NCBI GenBank assembly: GCA_900544865.1 | Contig: UQXA01000059.1 | Location: forward strand, 1 to 6,012 | Source of the DNA: an uncultured Collinsella sp. | GTDB lineage: Bacteria; Actinomycetota; Coriobacteriia; Coriobacteriales; Coriobacteriaceae | Reading direction: 5' to 3' | DNA: 6,012 bases | Part shown: in pieces, positions 1-5,837 of the stretch | Position numbering within the stretch: position 1 is the stretch's first letter | How the letters are laid out: every line of letters starts with the position of its first letter | Program-made: the position numbers and the translations under genes | The notes under the pieces: generated by a model | The model's input: only the letters and a program-made list of their open reading frames with translations | What the model was told of the DNA's origin: nothing | The model's database searches: none

Positions 1-24
1 CCCGTGGGTTATACCCTAAGAGCA

Positions 25-47
25 AACCACCCTTTTTAAGGGTGGTT
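25..47 (-). terminator. Hairpin just downstream of murB, possible terminator
   Basis: A perfect 10-bp inverted repeat (AACCACCCTT / AAGGGTGGTT) with a 3-nt loop begins 5 nt beyond the murB stop codon. Read on the minus strand, the stem is followed by TTTGCTCTT, which is only a weak U-tract, so intrinsic termination is plausible but not clear-cut. On the plus strand it is followed by CTGATTTATAAAAATT, so it could also act on a transcript arriving from the left. A second small repeat (GGGT-TAT-ACCC, 6-16) lies beside it at the window edge. Confidence 0.6.
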
Positions 48-52
48 CTGAT

Positions 53-1015
53 TTATAAAAATTCGCCTACTCGGTGGACTTCGGGTTCTAGGTCTACGTT
101 GAATTGGTCTTTGACGGTTGCCTGGATGTGGCGGATGAGTTCGTCGACATCGGCGGCGGTGGCGTGGTCGGCGTTGACGATGAAGCCGCAGTGCTTCTCG
201 CTCACCTGCGCGCCGCCAACGGCGTGTCCTCGCAGGCCGGCATCCATGATGAGCTTGCCGGCAAAGTAACCCTCGGGGCGCTTGAAGGTGGAGCCGGCAC
301 TCGGCATGTCGAGCGGTTGCTTGTCCTCGCGACGCTGACGGTAGTCGTCCATGTCGGCCTTGATCATCGCGGCGTTGCCCGGGGCGAGATTGAAAGTGGC
401 CGAAAGCACGATAAAGCCGTCGTCGGCGATGCGGCTCTTGCGATAGCCCAGGTTGAGCTCGTCGGCATCGAATTCGATGATGTTGCCGCTACCGCGGGTG
501 CCGTCGTCGAGCTGGCGAGCGGGTTTGTAGACGCGCACGGACTCCAGCACATCGGCCATGCAGGCACCGTAGGCACCGGCGTTCATGTAGCAGGCGCCGC
601 CGACCGATCCGGGGATGCCCGAGATGGGCTCCATGCCGGTGAGACCGGCCTCGGCTGCCGCAGCGGCGACATCGGAAAGCAAGGCGCCGGCCGCCGCCGT
701 GACGTGCGTACCGTCGACCGTAATGTTGGAGAGGCCTTCGCCCAGCGCCACGACGACGCCACGGATGCCCTTGTCGCCGACGAGCAGGTCGGAGCCGTTG
801 CCCACGATGGTGAGCGGCAGGTCGCAGCGATAACAGGTGTCGAGCGTGGCGACGAGGCCCTGCTCGGTATCGGGCGTGACAAAGACGTCGGCCGGGCCGC
901 CGATCTTAAACGTGGTGTGCTCGCGCATGGGCTCGCTCATCAGCACGTTGTCCTCGCCGGCAACGCCAGCAAGCGCGCACAGCAGGTCCTCGTTAAAAAA
1001 GTCGTTCTCGTGCAT
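53..1015 (-). CDS. murB: UDP-N-acetylenolpyruvoylglucosamine reductase (MurB, type II)
   Basis: This is the cytoplasmic FAD enzyme that uses NADPH to reduce UDP-GlcNAc-enolpyruvate to UDP-N-acetylmuramate, the second committed step of peptidoglycan synthesis. Numbering from the chosen ATG (320 residues), the FAD-binding GNGSDLLVG is at about 73-81 and GIPGSVGG with YMNAGAYG at about 133-150. The substrate-binding YRKSR is at 191-195. SAGSTFKRP at 239-247 carries the proton-donor Ser242, and the C-terminal LEPEVHR carries the conserved Glu312. The YRKSR spacing and the SAGSTFKRP form fit the shorter type II MurB of Gram-positives. The frame stays open to a TTG at 1060 (335 residues). I prefer the ATG at 1015 because AAGGCGG lies 8 nt upstream and a -10-like TATATT overlaps the TTG. 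The gene is divergent from the LacI-type gene and appears monocistronic within the window. The assignment is secure; only the start is open. Confidence 0.95.
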   Translation of the reverse strand: MHENDFFNEDLLCALAGVAGEDNVLMSEPMREHTTFKIGGPADVFVTPDTEQGLVATLDTCYRCDLPLTIVGNGSDLLVGDKGIRGVVVALGEGLSNITVDGTHVTAAAGALLSDVAAAAAEAGLTGMEPISGIPGSVGGACYMNAGAYGACMADVLESVRVYKPARQLDDGTRGSGNIIEFDADELNLGYRKSRIADDGFIVLSATFNLAPGNAAMIKADMDDYRQRREDKQPLDMPSAGSTFKRPEGYFAGKLIMDAGLRGHAVGGAQVSEKHCGFIVNADHATAADVDELIRHIQATVKDQFNVDLEPEVHRVGEFL

Positions 1016-1023
1016 ACGAATAT

Positions 1024-1032
1024 CCGCCTTTT
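1024..1032 (-). promoter_or_regulatory. Ribosome binding site deciding the murB start
   Basis: On the minus strand AAAAGGCGG lies 8 nt before the ATG at 1015. It differs from the ideal AAGGAGG at one base. The alternative TTG start at 1060 has only GGGTGGGG in front of it, and the 15 extra residues it would add are polar and not part of the MurB fold. Confidence 0.6.
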
Positions 1033-1058
1033 GGTGGTCGTTGTCATCAATCGATTGC

Positions 1059-1064
1059 AATATA
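1059..1064 (-). promoter_or_regulatory. Possible -10 box of the murB promoter
   Basis: TATATT read on the minus strand would place transcription start near 1052, giving a leader of about 37 nt to the ATG at 1015. I see no good -35 hexamer at the right distance, so this is only a candidate. If it is real, the TTG at 1060 cannot be the start codon. Confidence 0.35.
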
Positions 1065-1157
1065 CCCCACCCGGACGGATTTGGTGCGCTGACGGCGATA
1101 AAACAGCCGTCTACCGGATTGGTAAAGTGTTTATCACCGAGGTAGAGGGGTAGTCGC

Positions 1158-1163
1158 TATACT
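1158..1163 (+). promoter_or_regulatory. Possible -10 box of the LacI-family gene promoter
   Basis: TATACT lies 35 nt before the ATG at 1199 and matches the -10 consensus at five of six bases. The -35 region is poor, as expected for a weak or regulated promoter. Two short symmetrical sequences flank it: TAAA-GTG-TTTA at 1123-1133 and TTGCGCGTAA at 1173-1182, the latter with the central CG typical of LacI-family operators. Autoregulation is possible but unproven. Confidence 0.4.
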
Positions 1164-1198
1164 TTCAAGAGATTGCGCGTAAACCCGGAAGGAGCGAG

Positions 1199-2227
1199 AT
1201 GGCCAACAAAGTCACCCTCAAGCAGATCGCCCAGGAGGTGGGGCTTTCCCCCTCGTCGGTCTCGCTTGTTCTCAATAATCGGCCCTGTCGCATCTCGGAA
1301 GAAAACCGCAAACTCATCAAGGAGGTCGCGGCGCGCAACCACTATGTTCCTAATCAGATTGCGCGTAGTCTGGTCATGCGCGAGTCGCGCACGCTGGGCC
1401 TTATCGTCCCTAACATCGAGAGCCGCTTTTTTGCCTCACTCGCCGGCAGCTTGGAAAAGCGCTGCCGCGAGGACGGCTATGCGCTCTTCATTACCAGCTC
1501 GGGCGGAAGCGCCGATGACGATCTGGAGCTGCTGCGCCAGCTGGTGACGCGCGGCGTTGATGGCGTCTTCCTGGTCGTAGGCGACGAGTTCTCCGACGAC
1601 CGCGCCCTGCGCGAAGAAGTCAGCCATCTGCCTATCCCTGCCGTGATGGTCGACCGTGCCATTGAGGGGCTCGAGTGCGACAAGGTGATGTTCGACCACG
1701 AGATGGGTGGCTACATGGCCACTCGCTATCTGATCGAGCAGGGCCACCGTCGCATTGCCTGCTTGGTTAACGCGCGCCGTTCCAATACGGGGCGTAAGCG
1801 ACTTGCCGGCTATGAGCGCGCGCTGCGCGAGGTTGGCCTGCCTATCGACGCACGTTTGGAGTTTGAGAGCGAGTACTACATTCCGAGTGCCTACGAGGCC
1901 TCGGAGGCGGTGCTCGCAACCGACGCCACCGCCGTGTTCGCAAGCTCGGATAACATTGCCCTCGGTCTGCTCAAGCGCCTGCACGAGATGGGGAAGAGCA
2001 TCCCGTGCGATATTTCGGTCGTAAGCTATGACAACTCGGCGGCCGACGTTCTCTTTGAGCCGGCGCTGACCGCCATTGAGCAGGATCCTGGTGTCCTTGC
2101 GGAGCATGCTTTTGGCTGCATGTCCAAGCGTCTTGCCGGTAGGGGCGGTAGGCGTGCCGAAGAGGTCGTCCTGGAGCCGGCACTTATCGTTAAGGGCAGC
2201 GTGCTCGAACTTACCGAATGTAGCTAA
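1199..2227 (+). CDS. LacI-family transcriptional regulator
   Basis: A 342-residue DNA-binding regulator of full length for the family. An N-terminal helix-turn-helix (residues 6-27, TLKQIAQEVGLSPSSVS then LVLNN) is followed by the hinge helix at about 50-62 (PNQIARSLVMRES), whose Leu inserts into the minor groove in LacI and PurR. A periplasmic-binding-protein-like effector domain runs from TLGLIVP (65) to the end. Its typical landmarks are RGVDGVFLV (118-126), the MATRYLIEQGHRRIACL segment and FASSDNIALG (about 246-255). The start follows GGAAGGAG, ending 4 nt before the ATG. The effector is probably a sugar or sugar phosphate, but nothing in the sequence identifies it. No metabolic gene is directly linked: murB is divergent, and a large hairpin separates the next gene. 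It may therefore be a global (CcpA-like) or remotely acting repressor; that last point is inference. Confidence 0.93.
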   Translation: MANKVTLKQIAQEVGLSPSSVSLVLNNRPCRISEENRKLIKEVAARNHYVPNQIARSLVMRESRTLGLIVPNIESRFFASLAGSLEKRCREDGYALFITSSGGSADDDLELLRQLVTRGVDGVFLVVGDEFSDDRALREEVSHLPIPAVMVDRAIEGLECDKVMFDHEMGGYMATRYLIEQGHRRIACLVNARRSNTGRKRLAGYERALREVGLPIDARLEFESEYYIPSAYEASEAVLATDATAVFASSDNIALGLLKRLHEMGKSIPCDISVVSYDNSAADVLFEPALTAIEQDPGVLAEHAFGCMSKRLAGRGGRRAEEVVLEPALIVKGSVLELTECS

Positions 2228-2281
2228 GCGTACTTGTTTGTTTGCATAGATTGCATGCGGAGTGTCCGCTATTTGCCGGCG

Positions 2282-2354
2282 GGGCCGGGGTGCCTGCCTT
2301 GTTTTGAGAAGTTCGCGGAGCCCACTTCTCAAAACAAGGCAGGCACCCCGGCCC
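2282..2354. repeat. Perfect 31-bp inverted repeat with 11-nt loop
   Basis: The left arm (2282-2312) and right arm (2324-2354) are exact reverse complements over all 31 bases, around the loop TCGCGGAGCCC. The outer half is GC-rich (GGGCCGGGGTGCCTGCC) and the inner half AT-richer (TTGTTTTGAGAAGT). Neither strand has a U-run after the stem, so this is not a classical intrinsic terminator, although the RNA would fold very stably. Perfect symmetry at this length, in an intergenic gap between co-oriented genes, is typical of small palindromic mobile or REP/MITE-like elements. I see no convincing flanking target duplication. Confidence 0.85.
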
Positions 2355-2429
2355 TCGTCCGTTAACTCTTCCGCTGGGCGAGCCATAGACGCCGCGCACC
2401 GATAGGGTAAGGCAGTGGCTTGAAATTGG

Positions 2430-2438
2430 TGCTATATT
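2430..2438 (+). promoter_or_regulatory. Extended -10 promoter candidate
   Basis: TGCTATATT combines the TGn extension with a -10 hexamer at five of six matches, 37 nt before the ATG at 2476. No good -35 is seen, which the extended -10 can compensate for. It would drive the small hypothetical gene and, by read-through, the two GntR regulators. Confidence 0.45.
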
Positions 2439-2475
2439 CAGCTTGAGTTGTTTAATGCTAGTACGGGAGGCTGAT

Positions 2476-2964
2476 ATGGGGCTGTTCAAGAAGAAAAACC
2501 CGCAGGATGCCTTTGATCCCGATGTGTTTACCATCACGGATACGATTTTGGACCCACCGCGGTTTACGTTTTTGCCGGCTATCTACCAGGATGCCACGCG
2601 CCGCAAGTGGGCCGTGCATCAGCGCGGCGGCGAGCCGAAGATTTTTGACTATGCGGACGTGCTGCAGTGCGAAGTGGCCGAGGCGGGCGATCAGGAGGCC
2701 GAGGAAGTGGTCTCAAAACAGGAATTTGCCCAGCGTATCCTGGCAAATCCTGCCAAGGCGGCGAAAATGAATGCCGCTAAGCGTAATATGTGTCTTGGTA
2801 TGGGCGTTGTTGTGGCGGTTCAGACGGGAAAAGACGAGGTTTCCAAATTAGAGATTCCCGTTATGACCGACGAAGTTAAACGCGATTCAAGTCTATATAA
2901 GTCGTATCGGAATGTCGCCGAGAAGATCAAGGCCGAATTTGATGCCATGGGAGGGCTGGTCTAA
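2476..2964 (+). CDS. Hypothetical 162-residue cytoplasmic protein
   Basis: I do not recognise this protein by name. It is soluble, with no signal peptide, membrane segment or cysteine cluster. It starts with a lysine-rich MGLFKKK and has an extended middle with aromatic residues (PRFTFLPAIYQD, then RKWAVHQ, then KIFDYADVLQCEVAE). It ends in an amphipathic helix (YKSYRNVAEKIKAEFDAM). The pattern of a KW strand, an IF-Y-D-V strand and a late EVKRDSSLYKSY segment faintly recalls DUF4428-type proteins of Firmicutes, without their zinc-binding N-terminus. That resemblance is from memory and weak. The frame extends back to a TTG at 2443, but the ATG is chosen because CGGGAGG lies 5 nt before it. 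The gene is only 38 nt from the first GntR gene on the same strand, so co-transcription is likely, though a shared role is not shown. Confidence 0.8.
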   Translation: MGLFKKKNPQDAFDPDVFTITDTILDPPRFTFLPAIYQDATRRKWAVHQRGGEPKIFDYADVLQCEVAEAGDQEAEEVVSKQEFAQRILANPAKAAKMNAAKRNMCLGMGVVVAVQTGKDEVSKLEIPVMTDEVKRDSSLYKSYRNVAEKIKAEFDAMGGLV

Positions 2965-3002
2965 TTTTGGCGGCATACGTTTCTGAATGAGGAGTCTGTG
3001 CA

Positions 3003-3770
3003 ATGGCAGGCGAATCTTATGCAATTCCCCCCAAAGATCGTGCTGTTGAGGGAATTCTTTGGTATATCCAGCACCATCAGCTTGCCGGCGGTGATCGCCT
3101 GCCGGCCGAGCGCGTGCTGTGCGAAGAGATTGGCGTTTCGCGTACGGCGTTGCGTGCCGGTATCACGCGGCTCATCTCGTGTGGAACGCTCGAGAGCCGT
3201 CGCGGATCGGGTACGTATGTGTGTCCTCCCAAGCCGCTGAACATCTTCCAGGAAACGTATAACTTTTCCGATGCTGTGCGGACTGCCGGCCTGCACCCCT
3301 CTTCTCGTCTGGTTTCCACCGGGACCATCGAGGCGGATAAGACGCTTGCCGACAAGCTTAGGGTGGCTGTAGGCGCCCCTTTGCTCCGCATGCAGCGCGT
3401 TCGACTTATTGAGGGCGAGCCGGCGTCAATCGAGACGGCTCACGTTAACCTGTCCCTGTGCCCATCGCTTATCGAGCACGATTTTGAGTGCGAGAGCCTT
3501 TACGATGTCTTGCTCAAAGAAGGTGGCGTGCGTGTTGAGCATGGACGTGAGCATATCTCCATCTCGCGTTTGAACGCCGAAGAGGCCGAGCTGCTCCAGC
3601 AAGAAGAGGGAACGCCGGTGTTCTATGAGAGCTCGATCGAATTTGATAAGGACATGCGTTTTGTGGAGCATTGCAAATCGGTGATTTTGCCCACAAAGTT
3701 CCGCTTTGCCGATAACGGCGAAGAGAACGGCATGAGGAGCGTGGCAGGTGAACAATGGCTGAAACAGTAG
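3003..3770 (+). CDS. GntR-family regulator, HutC subfamily (UTRA domain), first of pair
   Basis: A 255-residue transcription factor. The winged helix-turn-helix spans about residues 15-74, with the signatures AGGDRLPAERVLCEEIGVSR and LISCGTLESRRGSGTYV. A UTRA ligand-binding domain follows at about 93-235, recognisable from the linker strands, LLRMQRVRLIEGEPASIET (128-145) and the end strand FVEHCKSVILP (220-230). UTRA domains generally bind small metabolites, often phosphorylated sugars or amino sugars, and release the dimer from its operator. GAGGAG lies 8 nt before the ATG. The last 16 nt overlap the next gene, a second HutC-type regulator, which suggests translational coupling. Its C-terminus has about 20 extra residues after the UTRA fold (ADNGEENGMRSVAGEQWLKQ). 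Its likely targets are its own unit and the SIS operon starting at 4662; this is inferred from proximity. Confidence 0.92.
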   Translation: MAGESYAIPPKDRAVEGILWYIQHHQLAGGDRLPAERVLCEEIGVSRTALRAGITRLISCGTLESRRGSGTYVCPPKPLNIFQETYNFSDAVRTAGLHPSSRLVSTGTIEADKTLADKLRVAVGAPLLRMQRVRLIEGEPASIETAHVNLSLCPSLIEHDFECESLYDVLLKEGGVRVEHGREHISISRLNAEEAELLQQEEGTPVFYESSIEFDKDMRFVEHCKSVILPTKFRFADNGEENGMRSVAGEQWLKQ

Positions 3771-4468
3771 ATGCCACCCCGGTTTATATGCGCATTCGAC
3801 GCCGCATCGAGGAACGTATCGAGCGCGGTATATATCCCACGGGTTCCATGATTCCGTCCGAAAAAGACCTTGCCGAGGAATTTGGTACGACACGCTTGAC
3901 CATCCGAAGCGCTGTCGATGAGCTGGTTCGGCGCGGGCAGATTCGCCGTGTTCGGGGAAAAGGTGCCTTTGTGGCGCAGAAAGTACCTGCTTTTTTTGAA
4001 CGCACGGTCGGTTTCCGTGAATCGGTCCGTGCTTCGGGCGGCAAGCCGTCCGTCCGTATTCTCGCGCGTTCCAAGCGTTATGCGGGGCCATATTACGCCG
4101 ACCTGTTTGGCATCGCCGAGGACGACCTGCTCTATTCCGTTCGACGCCTGAACTGCATAAACGGTAGCCCCGTATCGATTGAGACGGCGCTGATTCCCTG
4201 CCTGCTGTTCCCAACCATCGAAGATATTGACGTGTCGGTCTTCAGTTTGTACGAGACCTATGAGATGCTGGGCCGAAAGCCAGTCATGGCACAGGAAAAG
4301 CTCGATATCGAAGCGCTGGGCGCACGAGATGCCGGCCTCCTTGGACTGGAACAGGGCGATCTTGTTTTGCTTTTGGAATGCGTGAGCTATGACGCGAGCG
4401 GTCAGGCTATCGAGTATGTAAAGTCCTTCAATCGTGGCGATACGGGCGGCTACACCTATACGTACTAG
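3755..4468 (+). CDS. GntR-family regulator, HutC subfamily (UTRA domain), second of pair
   Basis: A 237-residue, normal-length HutC-type regulator. The winged helix-turn-helix is at about 8-75 (PVYMRIRRRIEERIERGIYP, then SMIPSEKDLAEEFGTTRLTI and RGQIRRVRGKGAFV). The UTRA domain at about 88-232 ends in the typical IEYVKSFNRGDTGGYTY. It is clearly divergent from the neighbouring regulator, so the two are not a recent duplication, yet both carry SIET at the same place in the UTRA domain. The start overlaps the end of the upstream gene by 16 nt. AGGTGA stands only 3 nt before the ATG, so initiation probably relies partly on ribosomes finishing the upstream gene. The next gene downstream, after 193 nt of operator-like DNA, is an SIS enzyme, making this the best candidate for that operon's direct regulator. 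FrlR-type and NagR-type regulators share this architecture; which one it resembles more cannot be decided by eye. Confidence 0.92.
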   Translation: MAETVDATPVYMRIRRRIEERIERGIYPTGSMIPSEKDLAEEFGTTRLTIRSAVDELVRRGQIRRVRGKGAFVAQKVPAFFERTVGFRESVRASGGKPSVRILARSKRYAGPYYADLFGIAEDDLLYSVRRLNCINGSPVSIETALIPCLLFPTIEDIDVSVFSLYETYEMLGRKPVMAQEKLDIEALGARDAGLLGLEQGDLVLLLECVSYDASGQAIEYVKSFNRGDTGGYTYTY

Positions 4469-4524
4469 CTGGTATTTTGTGAATAACGGCTGGGAAACTA
4501 ACCAGTTTTGATCGTTGGGTCAGC

Positions 4525-4534
4525 TGTATATACA
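4525..4534. promoter_or_regulatory. Candidate GntR/HutC operator TGTATATACA
   Basis: A perfect 10-bp palindrome of the GT-TATA-AC kind known for HutC-subfamily regulators (family knowledge). It lies 56 nt after the second regulator's stop codon and 127 nt before the SIS start codon. A 10-bp AT-rich palindrome can arise by chance; the case rests on its match to the family pattern and on its position. Confidence 0.5.
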
Positions 4535-4621
4535 ACCTTATAGGGCTCAAAATCGACCGTTCGCCGATGGGGATAAATTAATCGACAAAGAGGTATCAAA
4601 AAGCCGTAACCTATAACTGTG

Positions 4622-4640
4622 ATTGGTATCAAATACTAAT
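4622..4640. promoter_or_regulatory. Candidate operator: 19-bp near-palindrome
   Basis: ATTGGTAT-caa-ATACTAAT has 8-bp arms with one mismatch. It lies just after the -10-like TATAAC and 21 nt before the SIS start codon, where a bound repressor would block initiation or early elongation. Its core GGTATCAAA also occurs at 4592-4600, exactly 33 bp upstream or about three helical turns, so two sites on the same DNA face are possible. Confidence 0.5.
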
Positions 4641-4661
4641 GATTTGTTACGAGGTGAGACG

Positions 4662-5777
4662 ATGAAGATGCTCGATTACGTTCAGCTTGCCCATGTGCGT
4701 ATGGGGGAGAACCTCGAGCGTTCGTCTGAGCTGGTAGCGCAGCTCGTTGATATTTTCCAGTCCGGTTCTTTTGACGCGCTGCGCATCGTTGCTTCGGGTT
4801 CGTCGCGCCATGCCGCCGATTGCGCCCGCGATTACCTGCAAGATGCCCTGCAAATGCAGGTGTCCGTTGTGACGCCCGAGGCCTTCGTTGATTTTGAACA
4901 CACCTATCCGCAGCATGCGCTCAACATTGCCGTTTCGCAGAGTGGCTATTCGACCAATACGATTGCGGCGCTGGATTACATGCGCGCACACGATATGGCT
5001 GCAGTTGCGCTCACGGCAAACGTCGAGGCACCCATCAAGGAACACGCTGACATCGTTCTTGACTACGGTGTGGGCGTCGAGTCGGTGGACTTTGTGACTC
5101 TGGGCGTCGAGGTGCTCGTTGAGTACCTGGTGCTCTTTGGTATTTACGGCGGTCAGGCGCGCGGAACGATTGACGCCAAGGGCGTTGCCCAGCGTCTTGA
5201 TGACCTGCGCGAGGCCATCCAGGCCAATGCCGTGATGTGCAAGACCGCCGAGGCATATGTCCAAGACCACATGCTCGAGCTTTCTGAGCACACGCCCGCC
5301 ATGGTCGTCGGCAACGGCCCCAACTATGGCGTTGCCGAAGAGGCGGCCCTCAAGCTGAGCGAGACCATCAAGATTCCTGCCATGCATCACGAAGGCGAGG
5401 AGTTCGTCCACGGTCCCGAGATGCAGATCGTTCCGGGCTATCTGGTGTTTATCGTCGACGATCCGCAGGGGTCGGAGCGTCTTGCGAATATCGCTGATGC
5501 GCTATCGAACGTTACGACAAAAACGGTGCTGCTCACGGCCCATCCCAAGGGTAGGGCTCACGAGGTTGCGGTGCCTCAGGTGGCTCCGCTGCTCAGCGCA
5601 ATTCCCAATCTTGTGTTCTTCCAGACGATTGCGGCCATGATCGCCGAGCGTCTGAAGTCATGGGACGTGCACCCGTATCTTGATGCCGTCTCCAAGCAAA
5701 TGGAGGTCAAGGCAGAGGGCTACGAAGAGTCAGTCAATGCGCTTAAGGCCAAAGCGGCCGAGTGTTACGGAATATAA
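4662..5777 (+). CDS. Double-SIS sugar-phosphate isomerase/deglycase family protein (FrlB-like)
   Basis: A 371-residue cytoplasmic enzyme with two SIS domains. The first, at about 38-165, has the phosphosugar loop IVASGSSRHAA (42-52) and the hallmark SQSGYSTNT (92-100). The second, at about 212-345, has VVGNGPNYGVAEEAALKLSE (215-234) and EGEEFVHGP (244-252). Glu247 aligns with the isomerase-domain catalytic Glu of GlmS in GELKHGP. The length and HPYLDAVSKQMEVKAEGY tail resemble the FrlB/GfrF/AgaS-like group. There is no N-terminal glutaminase domain or Cys1, so it is not a GlmS synthase. The frame extends to a TTG at 4623; I choose the ATG at 4662, preceded by GAGGTGA. A second SIS gene follows 60 nt later. 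The likely reaction is isomerisation or deglycation of a phosphorylated amino sugar or Amadori product. The fold is certain, the substrate inferred. Confidence 0.88.
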   Translation: MKMLDYVQLAHVRMGENLERSSELVAQLVDIFQSGSFDALRIVASGSSRHAADCARDYLQDALQMQVSVVTPEAFVDFEHTYPQHALNIAVSQSGYSTNTIAALDYMRAHDMAAVALTANVEAPIKEHADIVLDYGVGVESVDFVTLGVEVLVEYLVLFGIYGGQARGTIDAKGVAQRLDDLREAIQANAVMCKTAEAYVQDHMLELSEHTPAMVVGNGPNYGVAEEAALKLSETIKIPAMHHEGEEFVHGPEMQIVPGYLVFIVDDPQGSERLANIADALSNVTTKTVLLTAHPKGRAHEVAVPQVAPLLSAIPNLVFFQTIAAMIAERLKSWDVHPYLDAVSKQMEVKAEGYEESVNALKAKAAECYGI

Positions 5778-5837
5778 GCGGGTTTTGATGCCCGTTGGCA
5801 TGGGGGATGTGGAAACAACCCCAGAAAGGAGAGACAA

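Larger units (their letters stand above)
2228..2475. other. Gene-free stretch with palindromic element and promoter
   Basis: No credible coding sequence lies here. From left to right it holds a direct TTGCAT repeat (2242-2247 and 2251-2256), a small hairpin GCGGA-gtg-TCCGC (2257-2269), the 31-bp inverted repeat (2282-2354), about 75 nt of unremarkable sequence and an extended -10 promoter candidate. The small hairpin could contribute to ending the LacI transcript, but its tail (TATTTGCC) is poor in U. Confidence 0.6.
4469..4661 (+). promoter_or_regulatory. Control region of the SIS operon
   Basis: This gene-free stretch is AT-richer than the flanking genes. It contains an imperfect palindrome GGTATT-ttgtg-AATAAC (4471-4487), a short A/T-rich stem AAACT-aacc-AGTTT (4495-4508) that might end the regulator transcript, and TGTATATACA (4525-4534). 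It also holds AATCGAC twice (4551-4557 and 4580-4586), GGTATCAAA twice (4592-4600 and 4625-4633), and a -10-like TATAAC at 4612-4617 between the GGTATCAAA copies. A second promoter possibility is TTGGGT (4515-4520) with TATAGG (4539-4544), whose spacer contains TGTATATACA. Neither promoter is strong, as expected for a repressed operon. Confidence 0.5.

Noticed and set aside
104..1153. Long plus-strand open frame (349 codons) opposite murB
   Set aside because: It is the GC-rich antisense shadow of murB. Its translation is low-complexity A/G/V/D-rich sequence without a recognisable fold, whereas the minus frame carries every MurB motif.
2282..2354. Reading the large hairpin as a standard intrinsic terminator
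   Set aside because: No run of T follows the stem on either strand, and the perfect 31-bp stem is much longer than usual terminators. It may still slow or stop polymerase, but the sequence does not show it.
1436..2386. Long minus-strand open frame (316 codons) opposite the LacI-family gene
   Set aside because: It is a shadow of the regulator and runs through the palindromic element. No family motif and no ribosome site were seen.
3060..3070. TGG-TATAT-CCA, similar to an amino-sugar regulator site
   Set aside because: It lies inside the first GntR coding sequence, encodes normal helix residues of the DNA-binding domain, and only its outer three base pairs are symmetrical.
3827..3837. GGTATATATCC inside the second GntR gene as an intragenic operator
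   Set aside because: Imperfect symmetry and explained by coding sequence (Gly-Ile-Tyr-Pro of the winged helix domain).
4647..5411. Minus-strand open frame (254 codons) opposite the first SIS gene
   Set aside because: Antisense shadow of a clear SIS-domain protein, with no recognisable domain of its own.
4662..5777. GlmS (glucosamine-6-phosphate synthase)
   Set aside because: Only the isomerase-like SIS pair is present. The N-terminal glutaminase domain with catalytic Cys is absent and the length of 371 residues is too short.
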